From JAWXVE01 sp044425575 (GTDB taxonomy: Bacteria; Bacillota; Clostridia; Lachnospirales; Lachnospiraceae), in NCBI GenBank assembly GCA_044425575.1, contig JAWXVE010000002.1, positions 1-64,000 on the forward strand: a DNA stretch of 64,000 nucleotides, read 5' to 3'. Shown here in pieces: positions 1 to 7,832 of this stretch. Position numbers and translations under genes: made by a program. The notes under the pieces are model-generated. The model did no database searches, was not told the origin of the DNA, and worked only from the letters and a program-made list of their open reading frames with translations. Position 1 is the stretch's first letter, and each line of letters starts with the position of its first letter.

Positions 1-167
1 GTTATACCCCCCCCGCTCAGTTCGGTCACTTCTGTCCAATACCCTACGTCAGGTGTTGTATTGGCTGCATAGACTTGACTGCTATCGCCATTAGTTTGTG
101 GTATAACGGATAGTAACATAGCTACTATGAGCACGCATACACTTGTTCTTTGCATGAACTTTTTCAT
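1..167 (-). CDS. Secreted protein of unknown function, N-terminal part only
   Basis: The reading frame opens at an ATG whose complement lies at 165-167, with an AGAGGG-type ribosome binding site just upstream, and runs off the left edge of the window. About 55 residues are visible. The start MKKFMQRTSVCVLIVAML is a basic n-region followed by a hydrophobic core, and a cleavage site near VYAANT is likely, so the protein is probably exported. The rest (TPDVGYWTEVTELSGGG) matches no family I recognise. A run of eight C at 7-14 encodes the Gly-Gly-Gly and could be prone to slippage. The product cannot be named from this fragment. Confidence 0.6.
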   Translation of the reverse strand, partial: MKKFMQRTSVCVLIVAMLLSVIPQTNGDSSQVYAANTTPDVGYWTEVTELSGGGI

Positions 168-411
168 TATCCCTCTTGTTTGTTGAAACATAAATCCTCT
201 CTCCTATTCTTGTGTGATTGTCTCCCTGCTTCTCTTCTTGGTTCTTATCCCCTTATTGCTCCGTTGATCTATTATAATGTAATATTGTTTATGTTTCTTC
301 ATTTTATCATAGTAAAGTATATTGCACAAACAAAATATTTCTTCTCATAATTTTCCTGACTCTCTCTTACAAATGGTTCTTGTATAATCATATTCAGCAT
401 AGAATATTCCC

Positions 412-451
412 TTGATTTAACATTGACAATCAAATTAGGTCCATCTATAAT
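412..451 (+). promoter_or_regulatory. Consensus sigma-A promoter of acr3 with overlapping inverted repeat
   Basis: TTGACA at 423-428 and TATAAT at 446-451 are both perfect and 17 bp apart. A perfect inverted repeat, TTGATT-N10-AATCAA (412-433), covers the -35 box. A weaker copy, TTGAT-N11-ATCAA, lies at 469-489 in the leader. ArsR-family repressors often bind ATCAA/TTGAT-like half-sites, so an arsenite-responsive operator is a reasonable inference, but no arsR gene is in the window. The rest of the 357-bp gap before acr3 (168-411) shows nothing else I can name. Confidence 0.65.
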
Positions 452-524
452 GCTCATATAAAATAATTTTGATTTGACTATTTTATCAATTGTTTCAATT
501 AAGAGAGAGAAAGAGGTTAACATT

Positions 525-1562
525 ATGAATAAAAAAGCAAACACAGGTATGGGATTTTTCGAAAGGTACTTATCTGTATGGGTAATTATCTGTATGGTTG
601 TAGGAATATTAATTGGTAAATTCATTCCTTGGTTCCCAGAATTTATGAAGAATTTTGAATATGCTAATGTAAGTATTCCCATTGCGATTTTAATATGGCT
701 TATGATTTACCCTATGATGATGAAGGTGGATTTTCAAAGTATTCAAAATGTAGGCAAGAATCCAAAGGGTTTATTCGTTACGTGGACAATAAACTGGCTC
801 ATAAAGCCCTTTACTATGTTTGCCATTGCATGGGTGTTCTTCTTTGTCATCTTCAAAGGATTCATTGCACCCGATCTTGCCATGGATTATTTAGCTGGAG
901 CCGTGCTTCTTGGGGCTGCCCCTTGTACTGCTATGGTGTTCGTATGGAGTCACTTAACAAAAGGAAATCCTGCCTATACTGTCGTGCAAGTGGCTACAAA
1001 TGATTTGATTCTATTGGTGGCATTCCCCCCAATTGTTGCATTGTTGTTGGGTGTAAGTGGTATTAAGGTGCCTTGGTCTACTTTACTTCTATCCGTTGTG
1101 CTATTTGTGGTCATTCCACTTGTAGGTGGGATAATCACCAGAAGCATTGTCACTAGGCGTAAAGGCGTGGAATATTTTGAACAGGAATTCATTCCAAAGT
1201 TTTCTAATGTAACAATCATTGGACTGCTCTTGACTTTAACACTCATTTTCTCCTTCCAAGGCCATGTGATCCTAGAACATCCACTTCATATAGTACTCAT
1301 TGCACTACCGCTGACTATACAGACATTTTTCATCTTCTCTATTTCGTATTTTGTGTCAAAGGCATTGAAATTACCCCATGATATAGCCGCACCTGCAGGC
1401 ATGATTGGGGCATCTAATTTCTTTGAGCTTGCAGTTGCCGTTGCCATTGCATTATTCGGAACTGATAGTCCAGTAGTTCTTGCTACCATTGTAGGTGTGC
1501 TTGTGGAAGTTCCCGTTATGTTGGTACTTGTAAAAATTGCCAACAAAGTAGGCACAAAGTAA
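525..1562 (+). CDS. acr3: ACR3-family arsenite efflux permease
   Basis: A 345-residue integral membrane protein with about ten hydrophobic segments. It exports arsenite (and sometimes antimonite) across the cytoplasmic membrane, driven by the proton-motive force. Family marks are the early GILIGKFIP segment, LIYPMMMKVDF, the GAAPCTAMVFVWSHL stretch with the conserved Cys of the ACR3 transport path, and GMIGASNFFELAVAVAIALFG near the C-terminus. The length fits bacterial ACR3 (about 350). I chose the ATG at 525, after AAAGAGG, because the frame's earlier Met at 474 lacks a ribosome binding site. It stands alone, without arsR or arsD beside it; an ArsC-like protein lies far away at 52063. Transcription probably starts from the consensus promoter just upstream. 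Confidence 0.92.
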   Translation: MNKKANTGMGFFERYLSVWVIICMVVGILIGKFIPWFPEFMKNFEYANVSIPIAILIWLMIYPMMMKVDFQSIQNVGKNPKGLFVTWTINWLIKPFTMFAIAWVFFFVIFKGFIAPDLAMDYLAGAVLLGAAPCTAMVFVWSHLTKGNPAYTVVQVATNDLILLVAFPPIVALLLGVSGIKVPWSTLLLSVVLFVVIPLVGGIITRSIVTRRKGVEYFEQEFIPKFSNVTIIGLLLTLTLIFSFQGHVILEHPLHIVLIALPLTIQTFFIFSISYFVSKALKLPHDIAAPAGMIGASNFFELAVAVAIALFGTDSPVVLATIVGVLVEVPVMLVLVKIANKVGTK

Positions 1563-1605
1563 ACAAGACTCCAATTAATCAATACTAACTTTGCTGGGAT
1601 TACGT

Positions 1606-1632
1606 ACCAATCAAGAGGACTTGCATATACTA
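1606..1632 (+). promoter_or_regulatory. Candidate sigma-K-type mother-cell promoter
   Basis: AC at 1606-1607, a 16-bp gap, then CATATACTA at 1624-1632. This matches the late mother-cell sigma-K pattern (AC, about 16 bp, CATAnnnTA). Exactly the same AC-N16-CATATACTA arrangement precedes the Cys-rich gene at 7399-7806, which strengthens the call. Transcription would begin near 1640, a few bases before the AAGGAG ribosome binding site. Confidence 0.45.
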
Positions 1633-1662
1633 ATGTAGAATAAGAAAAAGGAGAGCACTCAT

Positions 1663-2109
1663 ATGTCAATGCCTAATATTCCTAATGTGAACCCAACCAT
1701 TACCGTGGATCGTAACGATGCGGTGAACATTGTATTATCATCAATTGGTATGGAAGAACTTGGTCTTGCCCATTTATTAAATGCTGAGGCTGAAAAGATT
1801 CAATTTGCCCTCGGTACTTTAGAAACCGCCAATGGAGAAGCGACTACTTTTGAAAATATTCTTGCAACCAATAAGAGCGCCAACAAAATGGTGCGTGATG
1901 TTATTAAGAATCAAATGTTATTAACTATGAAAATGGAAGATACCATTGATTTTGCTTACAACATTATACCTACTGAAACAATTGTAGAAGAACCTGTGAA
2001 AGAATCAGTAGAGAAAGAACCTGAAGTTGCAGAAGAAAAAGCAGCAGAACCTGAACCAGAAGTAGCGGAAGAAGCAACCGTTGAAGAAGAACCAGTGAAT
2101 GAAGCATAG
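1663..2109 (+). CDS. Small acidic protein of unknown function, probably spore-associated
   Basis: This 148-residue protein starts at an ATG preceded by AAGGAGAG. Residues 1-100 form a compact, helix-prone domain (NPTITVDRNDAVNIVLSSIG, then EELGLAHLLNAEAEKIQ and ALGTLE). I recall small proteins with this EELGLAH-NAEAEKIQ pattern from spore-forming Firmicutes, where they lack a defined biochemical role. The last 45 residues are a low-complexity Glu/Pro/Val/Ala tail with EPEVAEE repeats. It has no signal peptide and no membrane segment. The sigma-K-like promoter upstream suggests late mother-cell expression, hence a possible coat or exosporium protein; this is inference. A strong terminator follows. 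Confidence 0.7.
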   Translation: MSMPNIPNVNPTITVDRNDAVNIVLSSIGMEELGLAHLLNAEAEKIQFALGTLETANGEATTFENILATNKSANKMVRDVIKNQMLLTMKMEDTIDFAYNIIPTETIVEEPVKESVEKEPEVAEEKAAEPEPEVAEEATVEEEPVNEA

Positions 2110-2134
2110 TTCGTAATCGATAGAAATTCTATGG

Positions 2135-2164
2135 CCGTCCTGCCAAAAAAGCAGGGCGGTTTTT
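2135..2164 (+). terminator. Rho-independent terminator
   Basis: A 9-bp perfect stem, CCGTCCTGC (2135-2143) with GCAGGGCGG (2151-2159), a 7-nt loop and five T. It ends the 1663-2109 transcript. Confidence 0.9.
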
Positions 2165-2185
2165 GCAATTCTGTACGAATATTTC

Positions 2186-2214
2186 TTGACAAATTTTACG
2201 TTTATTTATAGACT
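2186..2214 (+). promoter_or_regulatory. Probable sigma-A promoter of the patatin gene
   Basis: TTGACA (2186-2191), a 17-bp spacer, then TAGACT (2209-2214). The -35 is perfect and the -10 matches at four of six positions. It sits between the upstream terminator and the gene at 2279. Confidence 0.5.
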
Positions 2215-2278
2215 AGTAGATGATATACTTTCGGAATCCCTACATCATAAATTGGAAGCATAGCGCAGGAGTATCTGT

Positions 2279-3133
2279 ATGAGACAAGCAACTTTATTAT
2301 TAGAAGGTGGTGCAGCACGAGGTCTTTTTACCACTGGTGTATTGGACTATCTATTAGAGAAAAATTGCATGGTATCCGATGTCATCGGTCTATCTGCAGG
2401 GGCAAGCAATGCCCTTGGATATGTGGCAAAGCAAAAAGGCTGGGCAAAAAATTGTATGATTCATAAGGATCATTCTTTTCACTACTGCAATTTACAAAGT
2501 TATATACGAACCAAGAGTTTTATTGATATGGAATTAATGTTTGACAAAATACCAAACGAGTTAGTTCCATTCCATTATGATGCATTCTTTCAATCGGATG
2601 TAACCCTAACTGTAGGGATTACTAATTGTATAACAGGACAAGCAGAATATCGTTCTCATGTTGAGAGTTCAGAAGAATTATTACAACTTTGTCGTGCTTC
2701 CTGTAGTTTACCATTACTCTCTACCATTGTAGAGATTGATTCAATACCTTATCTAGATGGAGCCGTTGCCAACCCTCTACCTATTGAATATGCCCAGTCA
2801 CTTGGGACTGACAAGATAATTGTAGTCTTAACTAGAAATTTCGGTTATCGCAAAAATCCAACTTCCAAAGCAATGTTAAAAGTCATTGCACGTACCTACA
2901 AAGAATATCCCCAGTTAATTCATACCTTAAACGAAAATTACCAATGTTATAATAAGAATCTAGCGTACTTAGAGCAACTAGAACAAAGTGGTAAAATATT
3001 TGTGCTACGTCCTCATATGAAATTATATGGTCGCCTAGAACAAAATCCAGATAAATTAGAAGCTCTCTACCATCACGGTTACCATTGTATGGAGGAAGAA
3101 TACCAGAACTTAATGGCATATTTAGAACATTAG
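2279..3133 (+). CDS. Patatin-like phospholipase
   Basis: A 284-residue serine acyl hydrolase of the patatin family, close to the YjjU type. It would hydrolyse ester bonds in phospholipids or related lipids. The oxyanion loop GGAARG (10-15), the nucleophile elbow GLSAGAS (38-44, a GxSxG motif) and the catalytic aspartate in YLDGAVANPLP (about 158-168) are all present, so the Ser-Asp dyad is intact. No signal peptide is seen, so it should be cytoplasmic or peripheral to the membrane. The ATG follows AGGAG by 7 nt. Its stop codon overlaps, tail to tail, the stop codon of the convergent acyltransferase gene. The physiological substrate cannot be read from the sequence. Confidence 0.88.
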   Translation: MRQATLLLEGGAARGLFTTGVLDYLLEKNCMVSDVIGLSAGASNALGYVAKQKGWAKNCMIHKDHSFHYCNLQSYIRTKSFIDMELMFDKIPNELVPFHYDAFFQSDVTLTVGITNCITGQAEYRSHVESSEELLQLCRASCSLPLLSTIVEIDSIPYLDGAVANPLPIEYAQSLGTDKIIVVLTRNFGYRKNPTSKAMLKVIARTYKEYPQLIHTLNENYQCYNKNLAYLEQLEQSGKIFVLRPHMKLYGRLEQNPDKLEALYHHGYHCMEEEYQNLMAYLEH

Positions 3134-4170
3134 AACTTAATTGTACATAACTTACTTCTCACGTAGTCCACTCCTACTCCTACTAGAAATACGACTGGAA
3201 TGACTGCTGCCATGTGAAGGACTTGTTGCCATATGGTGTACTCTCCTATTACTCCAAACCATTCAATCCAACGGTAACGCACTTCCATATGCTCGTGCAG
3301 AAGATATACCCCTAACACATAAGGTGACACCTTTCCAATCACTTGTGCAAATGGACCTTTCTCTATGGTAAGGTGCACGAAAAAGTAAAACAAGGATACC
3401 GATGCGAATAAGTTGAAGATATGATTGTATTGGTAACTTTCTGTTCGCCATTTATAGAGAACAGCTGGCCCATTTTCAAACATGGATAGGGTAAATAAGG
3501 CTGCTGCCATAAGCAGAACGCCTAGTCCATATGCTAATATACTTTTCCCCTTAGAGTCATAGAAAGGTATTCCGTAGATTCGAATATATGCACCTAATAC
3601 ATAGACACATATCATCCACTCTAACCCGTATCCAAACTGGTCTAGTGCAAAGTCAAATGGTATGATAGATTTACTAATGCTAAATAGCAGGAATAGAAGA
3701 AGCATTACTTGTTGCAATTGAACTTTCGGCAACTTCTCAATTCCATAATTCAACAAAGGTGATAAAATCGCCAATATGATATAACTTGATAAAAACCAAT
3801 AATGTTCTGTTAAGATTGGAAATACATAGAATAACCCATCATAAACACTTAACTCTTGAATGGAGAGTTCTCCAATCGCTAGGAGAATAATAGGAATCAG
3901 CACGGAATAGAATAACACCTGTAACCATATTGCGAGAACTCGTTTCACACGAAATGGCTTTTGAATAAGAAGATATCCTGACAATAGAACATACACATTG
4001 ACTGCAACTGCACAAAATGCTTCTAAAATCCACCAAAAATACCCTTCTGGATTCTGAATAGTTAGGTGTTCACTTAACAACTCTCCTTTAGATAAATAAT
4101 GTAAGATTACAATCATAACCATAGCTACAATACGTAATAATTCAAAATTTGCTTTTCTTTGATTCCCCAT
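3130..4170 (-). CDS. Membrane acyltransferase, acyltransferase-3 family
   Basis: A polytopic membrane protein of about 346 residues with roughly ten hydrophobic segments. The opening (RKANFELLRIVAMVMIVILHYLS) is the signature of acyltransferase-3 enzymes such as OafA- or WecH-like proteins, which move acyl groups onto surface sugars or peptides. The catalytic-type His is in the VILHY segment, and the late LGVYLLHEH motif is also typical. I place the start at 4170, where GGAG lies 6 nt upstream, rather than at the longer upstream Met. No polysaccharide genes lie nearby, so the acceptor is unknown. The gene converges on the patatin gene with a 4-bp overlap. Confidence 0.85.
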   Translation of the reverse strand: MGNQRKANFELLRIVAMVMIVILHYLSKGELLSEHLTIQNPEGYFWWILEAFCAVAVNVYVLLSGYLLIQKPFRVKRVLAIWLQVLFYSVLIPIILLAIGELSIQELSVYDGLFYVFPILTEHYWFLSSYIILAILSPLLNYGIEKLPKVQLQQVMLLLFLLFSISKSIIPFDFALDQFGYGLEWMICVYVLGAYIRIYGIPFYDSKGKSILAYGLGVLLMAAALFTLSMFENGPAVLYKWRTESYQYNHIFNLFASVSLFYFFVHLTIEKGPFAQVIGKVSPYVLGVYLLHEHMEVRYRWIEWFGVIGEYTIWQQVLHMAAVIPVVFLVGVGVDYVRSKLCTIKF

Positions 4171-4317
4171 CACTATCTCCATTCTTATTCTTATTCCTAT
4201 GGCTGATACTATCATATTGAAGTGCATAAGGCAAGCCATGTTATGAAACTGAAACTATCTATCTACTCTGTATTTCCCCCACACCCTCATCTTATAATGT
4301 TCAATATTTCTCCTATA

Positions 4318-4349
4318 TTAACCTAATTTTAATCTAATTATGGTATGAT
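4318..4349 (+). promoter_or_regulatory. Direct-repeat extended -10 promoter, probably autoregulated
   Basis: Two 11-bp direct repeats, TTAACCTAATT and TTAATCTAATT (4318-4339), differ at one base and sit where a -35 box should be. An extended -10, TGGTATGAT, follows (TATGAT at 4344-4349), 15 bp from the start of the second repeat. OmpR-family regulators bind tandem half-sites about 11 bp apart, so this looks like a binding site for the regulator encoded just downstream. The same layout recurs at 6407-6438. Confidence 0.65.
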
Positions 4350-4378
4350 AAGAAAAATGATAGAAGATGGAGGTTCTT

Positions 4379-5053
4379 ATGAGACTATTACTTGCGGAAG
4401 ATGAGCGTGATCTAAATGCCATTATTACAAAGCGATTATGCAAAGAAGGCTACACAGTGGATTCCTGCCTAGATGGCGAAGAAGCATTAGACTATCTATT
4501 AAGTGCTGATTATGACGGTATTATTCTAGATATTATGATGCCGAAAATGGATGGATTAACGGTATTGCAGAAGATTCGCAAACAATCCATTCACACGCCT
4601 GTTCTCTTTTTAACTGCCAAAGATTCCATTGAAGACCGTGTAACTGGGTTAGATTTAGGTGCCAACGATTACTTAATTAAGCCTTTTCACTTTGATGAAC
4701 TCCTCGCACGTATTCGTGTGATGATTCGAAAGAAGGCATCCTCTACCTCAAACTTACTACAAGTTGGAGATTTAACATTAGACCTCGCATCTCATATTGT
4801 AAAACGCGGAGATGATATAATTGATTTATCCAGTAAGGAATATCAGATACTTCAATATCTCATGTGTAACGTAGATGTTGTGATTACACGTGAGCAACTA
4901 GAAGACCATATCTGGGGATATGATTATGAGGGCGGAACTAATCTAGTAAATGTATATATTCGTTATTTACGCAAAAAAGTAGACGAAGGATATGATACCC
5001 CATTCATTCAAACAATTCGTGGCGCAGGCTACGTGATAAGGACGCCAAAATGA
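4379..5053 (+). CDS. OmpR/PhoB-family response regulator
   Basis: A 224-residue two-component regulator. The receiver domain (1-115) has the acidic pair in LLAEDE, the phosphoacceptor Asp51 in LDIMMPKMDG, the conserved Thr in VLFLTAK and the Lys in YLIKPF. The C-terminal winged helix (130-224) has the SSKEYQILQYLM and IRGAGYVI signatures. The ATG at 4379 was chosen because GGAGG lies 5 nt upstream; a longer start at 4367 would contain that site. It overlaps the kinase gene by ATGA, so the two are co-translated. The inferred targets are its own promoter and that of the PepSY gene at 6486. The stimulus is unknown. Confidence 0.93.
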   Translation: MRLLLAEDERDLNAIITKRLCKEGYTVDSCLDGEEALDYLLSADYDGIILDIMMPKMDGLTVLQKIRKQSIHTPVLFLTAKDSIEDRVTGLDLGANDYLIKPFHFDELLARIRVMIRKKASSTSNLLQVGDLTLDLASHIVKRGDDIIDLSSKEYQILQYLMCNVDVVITREQLEDHIWGYDYEGGTNLVNVYIRYLRKKVDEGYDTPFIQTIRGAGYVIRTPK

Positions 5054-6402
5054 AACCTTTTTCTGTTAAATTACAAATTACATTATTTAATACCTTATTA
5101 ATTGCATTTCTTGTATTTCTTGTATTTATGTACTTGCTGTCCATTAGTGAGTCCATGGTGGAGTCTGCAAGTATTGCGCAATTAGAAGAAGTAATTGAAG
5201 ATAATCGCAATGAAATCGAATATAGCAATGGGTATGTTGATGTGGAGGATGTGGATTTCTACAAGACAAATGTAACTACCTTACTCTATGGTGTGGATGG
5301 TTCCCTTCTATATGGAAGTGCTGGAAAATTACCTGTTCTTGACGTACCTGACACAGACGGTGCAATTATGAATGCTTCCTTAGATGGGAATGTGTACTAT
5401 GTGTACGATAGCTACCTTGTTTTTGAAGATGGTGCTGCGCTTTGGCTACGGGGTATCATTCCTCTTGAGGACACAAACTATGCCATTACCACCATTTTTC
5501 AAATTGCCTTAGCCACCTTGCCATTTATCATTATAATTGCTGCCCTTGGCTGTTATGTAATTACGAAGCAATCCTTTCGTCCCATTGAACAGATGGTGCA
5601 AACTGCTCATACCATTACAAGAGAAAATGACTTGTCTTTACGTATTCCCATTACCAACCGTGGAGATGAAATCCATAAATTAGGTACTACTTTTAATGAA
5701 ATGCTAGATCGCTTGGATGATTCTTTTCAAATGGAACGTCAATTCTCCTCTGATGTATCCCACGAACTTCGAACACCCACTGCTGTTATCTTAGCTCAAT
5801 GTGAATATGCACTGAGTTGCGATTCTACATCGCAAGAACAGCTAGAAGCACTAGAAGTCATACAACGCCAATCCCTTAAGACACAACAGATGATTACCAA
5901 TCTCTTGAATCTCACTAGGCTTGATCGAGGGTTGGAGCAAGCAACCATGGAAGAATGTAATATGAGCAATCTTGTCATCCTAGTCTGTGAGGAATTAGAA
6001 TCACTAGCTCCCGCTGGCATAACACTTCAAACCTCCATCGTGCCTAATCTTACCATGCAAGCGGATTATTCCATGATGGTTCGCATGATTCGTAATCTCG
6101 TTGAAAATGGATTTCGCTACAGCAAAGAAAATGGTCATGTAACAGTTACGCTTACTCTAGAATCTAATGATTTACTATTACAAGTGGAAGACAACGGTAT
6201 CGGCATTGCCCCAAGTGACCAAACGAAAATTTTTCAGCGCTTTTACCAAGTGGATAGAGCGAGAACCAATGATGGATCTGGCAGCATGGGGCTTGGTTTA
6301 TCCATGGTATCTCAGATTGTTAAATTACACAAAGGAAATATATCTGTAACGAGCACCTTAGGTGTTGGAACTACTTTTTCTATTATTTTACCAAAATATT
6401 AA
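5050..6402 (+). CDS. Membrane sensor histidine kinase
   Basis: A 450-residue kinase partnered with the regulator it overlaps. The order is: membrane segment at about 8-30, an extracytoplasmic sensor region to about 150, a second membrane segment at 152-172, HAMP at 173-226, the dimerisation/phosphoacceptor helix with His238 in SDVSHELRTP, and the HATPase domain. The ATPase domain shows an N-box (MIRNLVENGFRYS), G1 (DNGIGI), F-box (FQRFYQVDRA) and G2 (MGLGLSMV). All catalytic motifs look intact. Downstream comes a secreted PepSY protein, a common companion that may modulate or report on the envelope signal sensed by the kinase. The ligand is not deducible. Confidence 0.93.
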   Translation: MKPFSVKLQITLFNTLLIAFLVFLVFMYLLSISESMVESASIAQLEEVIEDNRNEIEYSNGYVDVEDVDFYKTNVTTLLYGVDGSLLYGSAGKLPVLDVPDTDGAIMNASLDGNVYYVYDSYLVFEDGAALWLRGIIPLEDTNYAITTIFQIALATLPFIIIIAALGCYVITKQSFRPIEQMVQTAHTITRENDLSLRIPITNRGDEIHKLGTTFNEMLDRLDDSFQMERQFSSDVSHELRTPTAVILAQCEYALSCDSTSQEQLEALEVIQRQSLKTQQMITNLLNLTRLDRGLEQATMEECNMSNLVILVCEELESLAPAGITLQTSIVPNLTMQADYSMMVRMIRNLVENGFRYSKENGHVTVTLTLESNDLLLQVEDNGIGIAPSDQTKIFQRFYQVDRARTNDGSGSMGLGLSMVSQIVKLHKGNISVTSTLGVGTTFSIILPKY

Positions 6403-6406
6403 TTCT

Positions 6407-6438
6407 TTAATCTTACTTTAACTTAAGCTTGGTATGAT
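6407..6438 (+). promoter_or_regulatory. Promoter of the PepSY gene, matching the regulator's own promoter
   Basis: TTAATCTTACT and TTAACTTAAGC begin at 6407 and 6418, 11 bp apart. The second starts exactly 15 bp before TATGAT (6433-6438), which is preceded by TGG as an extended -10. Phasing and core bases match the promoter at 4318-4349, implying control by the same response regulator. Confidence 0.6.
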
Positions 6439-6485
6439 GCTATTAGAAACAAGAACAACTCACCTATGAAAGAGAGGATTTTACT

Positions 6486-7268
6486 ATGAATAAGAAAACA
6501 ATTGGACTTTGTATAGGGCTTTGTGCCACAACTGCTTGCCTTACAGCCGTGGCCAGTGTAGGATATGTAACAAGCGAGTTCCGCCCAACTACTAGTACCA
6601 CAGCAGCAACCGTAACGAGTAATGCAAGTGAAGCAACTAGCGGTACTACAGAATCAGCTACCACTATCCTACTTCCTACTACAGATTCTGCAACTACTGT
6701 TGATTCCACTACTAACAACACTACAACGCCTTCAACCACTACGACTGATTCTTATATTGGAGAGGCAAAAGCGAAAGAAATCGCCCTTGCTCACGCTGGT
6801 TTAAATGAATCTGATGTACAATTTGCTTATTGCCAACTAGACTTTGACGATGGTAGATATGAATACGAGGTAGAATTCTATTATGGAACAACTGAATATG
6901 ATTATGATATTCTTGCTACTACTGGTGAGATTCTCAGTTATGATTTTGACATGGAACACCCAAATACATCTCTTGCACCAGTAGCAAGCGATACAACCGC
7001 ACAATCCTCTACAACTACAGATGTAGCCACCGCAACTCCTTCAACCACTACGACTGATTCTTATATTGGAGAGGCAAAAGCGAAAGAAATCGCCCTTGCT
7101 CACGCTGGAATAAGCGAAACTGATACTACAGGTTTACGTTGTCAACTTGATTATGATGATGGTTACTATGAGTATGAAGTAGATTGGAATGTTGGTCGCA
7201 CGGAATATGAATATACCATTCTTGCTACAAATGGAACAATTTTAGAATTTGATATTGACGTTGACTAA
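6486..7268 (+). CDS. Secreted protein with two PepSY domains
   Basis: A 260-residue exported protein. It has an N-terminal signal segment (1-27) with no lipobox Cys after the core, then a Thr/Ser/Ala-rich linker (about 34-90). Two PepSY domains follow at about 88-156 and 191-260, each starting SYIGEAKAKEIALAHAG, joined by a second Thr-rich linker. PepSY domains are thought to act in protease inhibition or envelope sensing; here the role is unproven. The two domain starts are identical over 71 bp of DNA, suggesting recent duplication or gene conversion. AGAGAGG precedes the ATG, and a strong terminator follows. Its promoter ties it to the adjacent two-component system. Confidence 0.85.
   Translation: MNKKTIGLCIGLCATTACLTAVASVGYVTSEFRPTTSTTAATVTSNASEATSGTTESATTILLPTTDSATTVDSTTNNTTTPSTTTTDSYIGEAKAKEIALAHAGLNESDVQFAYCQLDFDDGRYEYEVEFYYGTTEYDYDILATTGEILSYDFDMEHPNTSLAPVASDTTAQSSTTTDVATATPSTTTTDSYIGEAKAKEIALAHAGISETDTTGLRCQLDYDDGYYEYEVDWNVGRTEYEYTILATNGTILEFDIDVD
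6729..7108 (+). repeat. Exact 71-bp direct repeat inside the PepSY gene
   Basis: Bases 6729-6799 and 7038-7108 are identical over 71 bp, 309 bp (103 codons) apart. The repeat covers the Thr-rich linker end and the first helix of each PepSY domain; the rest of the two domains has diverged. Confidence 0.95.
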
Positions 7269-7281
7269 GGATTATACAAGT

Positions 7282-7315
7282 AAAACCAAGGTGCTATCAT
7301 CCACGCCTTGGTTTT
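7282..7315 (+). terminator. Rho-independent terminator, probably bidirectional
   Basis: AAAACCAAGG (7282-7291) pairs with CCTTGGTTTT (7306-7315). The T-rich arm serves the rightward PepSY transcript, and the A-rich arm would serve leftward transcripts from the gene at 7399-7806. Confidence 0.85.
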
Positions 7316-7398
7316 ATTGTGTCATGCATATGGTATTCTTGCCTGCTTTCTTCTAGCGTATCTTTCTTTGTGCTATTTCAATGGCTATCTTATGTAGC

Positions 7399-7806
7399 TT
7401 AATCACACATAGAGGTACTCGTATTCTTACAATCACATTCACTTTCCGTCATACATCCACATTGTACTCTTGGTGCTTTTGTCTTAACGTCTGCACCAAA
7501 TCGTATGGGAAGTTCTACGCATAACTTCTGAGTAATGACAAATTCACACACTTGATCACAGTCTCCTTGGCAGTCTGAACCTGGTGTAATAACAGGTGCT
7601 CCATAACAAGCAGTTGTAATTCTTCCTATTTGTGCAAATGGTCGAATCTTAACAGGTACACTGAGTTCACTGGATTGATAGAACTTTTCCTTGCAAGCAA
7701 TTTCACACTTTAACTTCTTCTCTTCACAGTAATCTTCTAATTCACAATCACATTCATTATAAGATTCTGCAACTAATTCACCTAGGTCTTCACTCATATC
7801 ACTCAT
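7399..7806 (-). CDS. Cysteine-rich protein, probably a spore-surface component
   Basis: A 135-residue protein with 15 cysteines: five in the first 40 residues (CDCELEDYC and onward), five in the middle (CYGAPVITPGSDC, CDQVCEF, LCVELP) and five at the end (CGCMTESECDCK). It has no signal peptide or membrane helix. The ITPGSDC...FVITQKLCVE core resembles Cys-rich proteins I associate with spore-forming clostridia, but I cannot name a family. An AC-N16-CATATACTA promoter lies upstream, as for the gene at 1663, so late mother-cell expression and a coat or exosporium role are likely. That function is an inference. The ATG follows TAGGAG. Confidence 0.72.
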   Translation of the reverse strand: MSDMSEDLGELVAESYNECDCELEDYCEEKKLKCEIACKEKFYQSSELSVPVKIRPFAQIGRITTACYGAPVITPGSDCQGDCDQVCEFVITQKLCVELPIRFGADVKTKAPRVQCGCMTESECDCKNTSTSMCD

Positions 7807-7832
7807 TGATAACTCCTACCATTCCTTTATCA

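Noticed and set aside
299..682. Minus-strand frame of 127 codons near the left edge
   Set aside because: It overlaps the start of acr3 and its consensus promoter on the other strand, and has no family resemblance.
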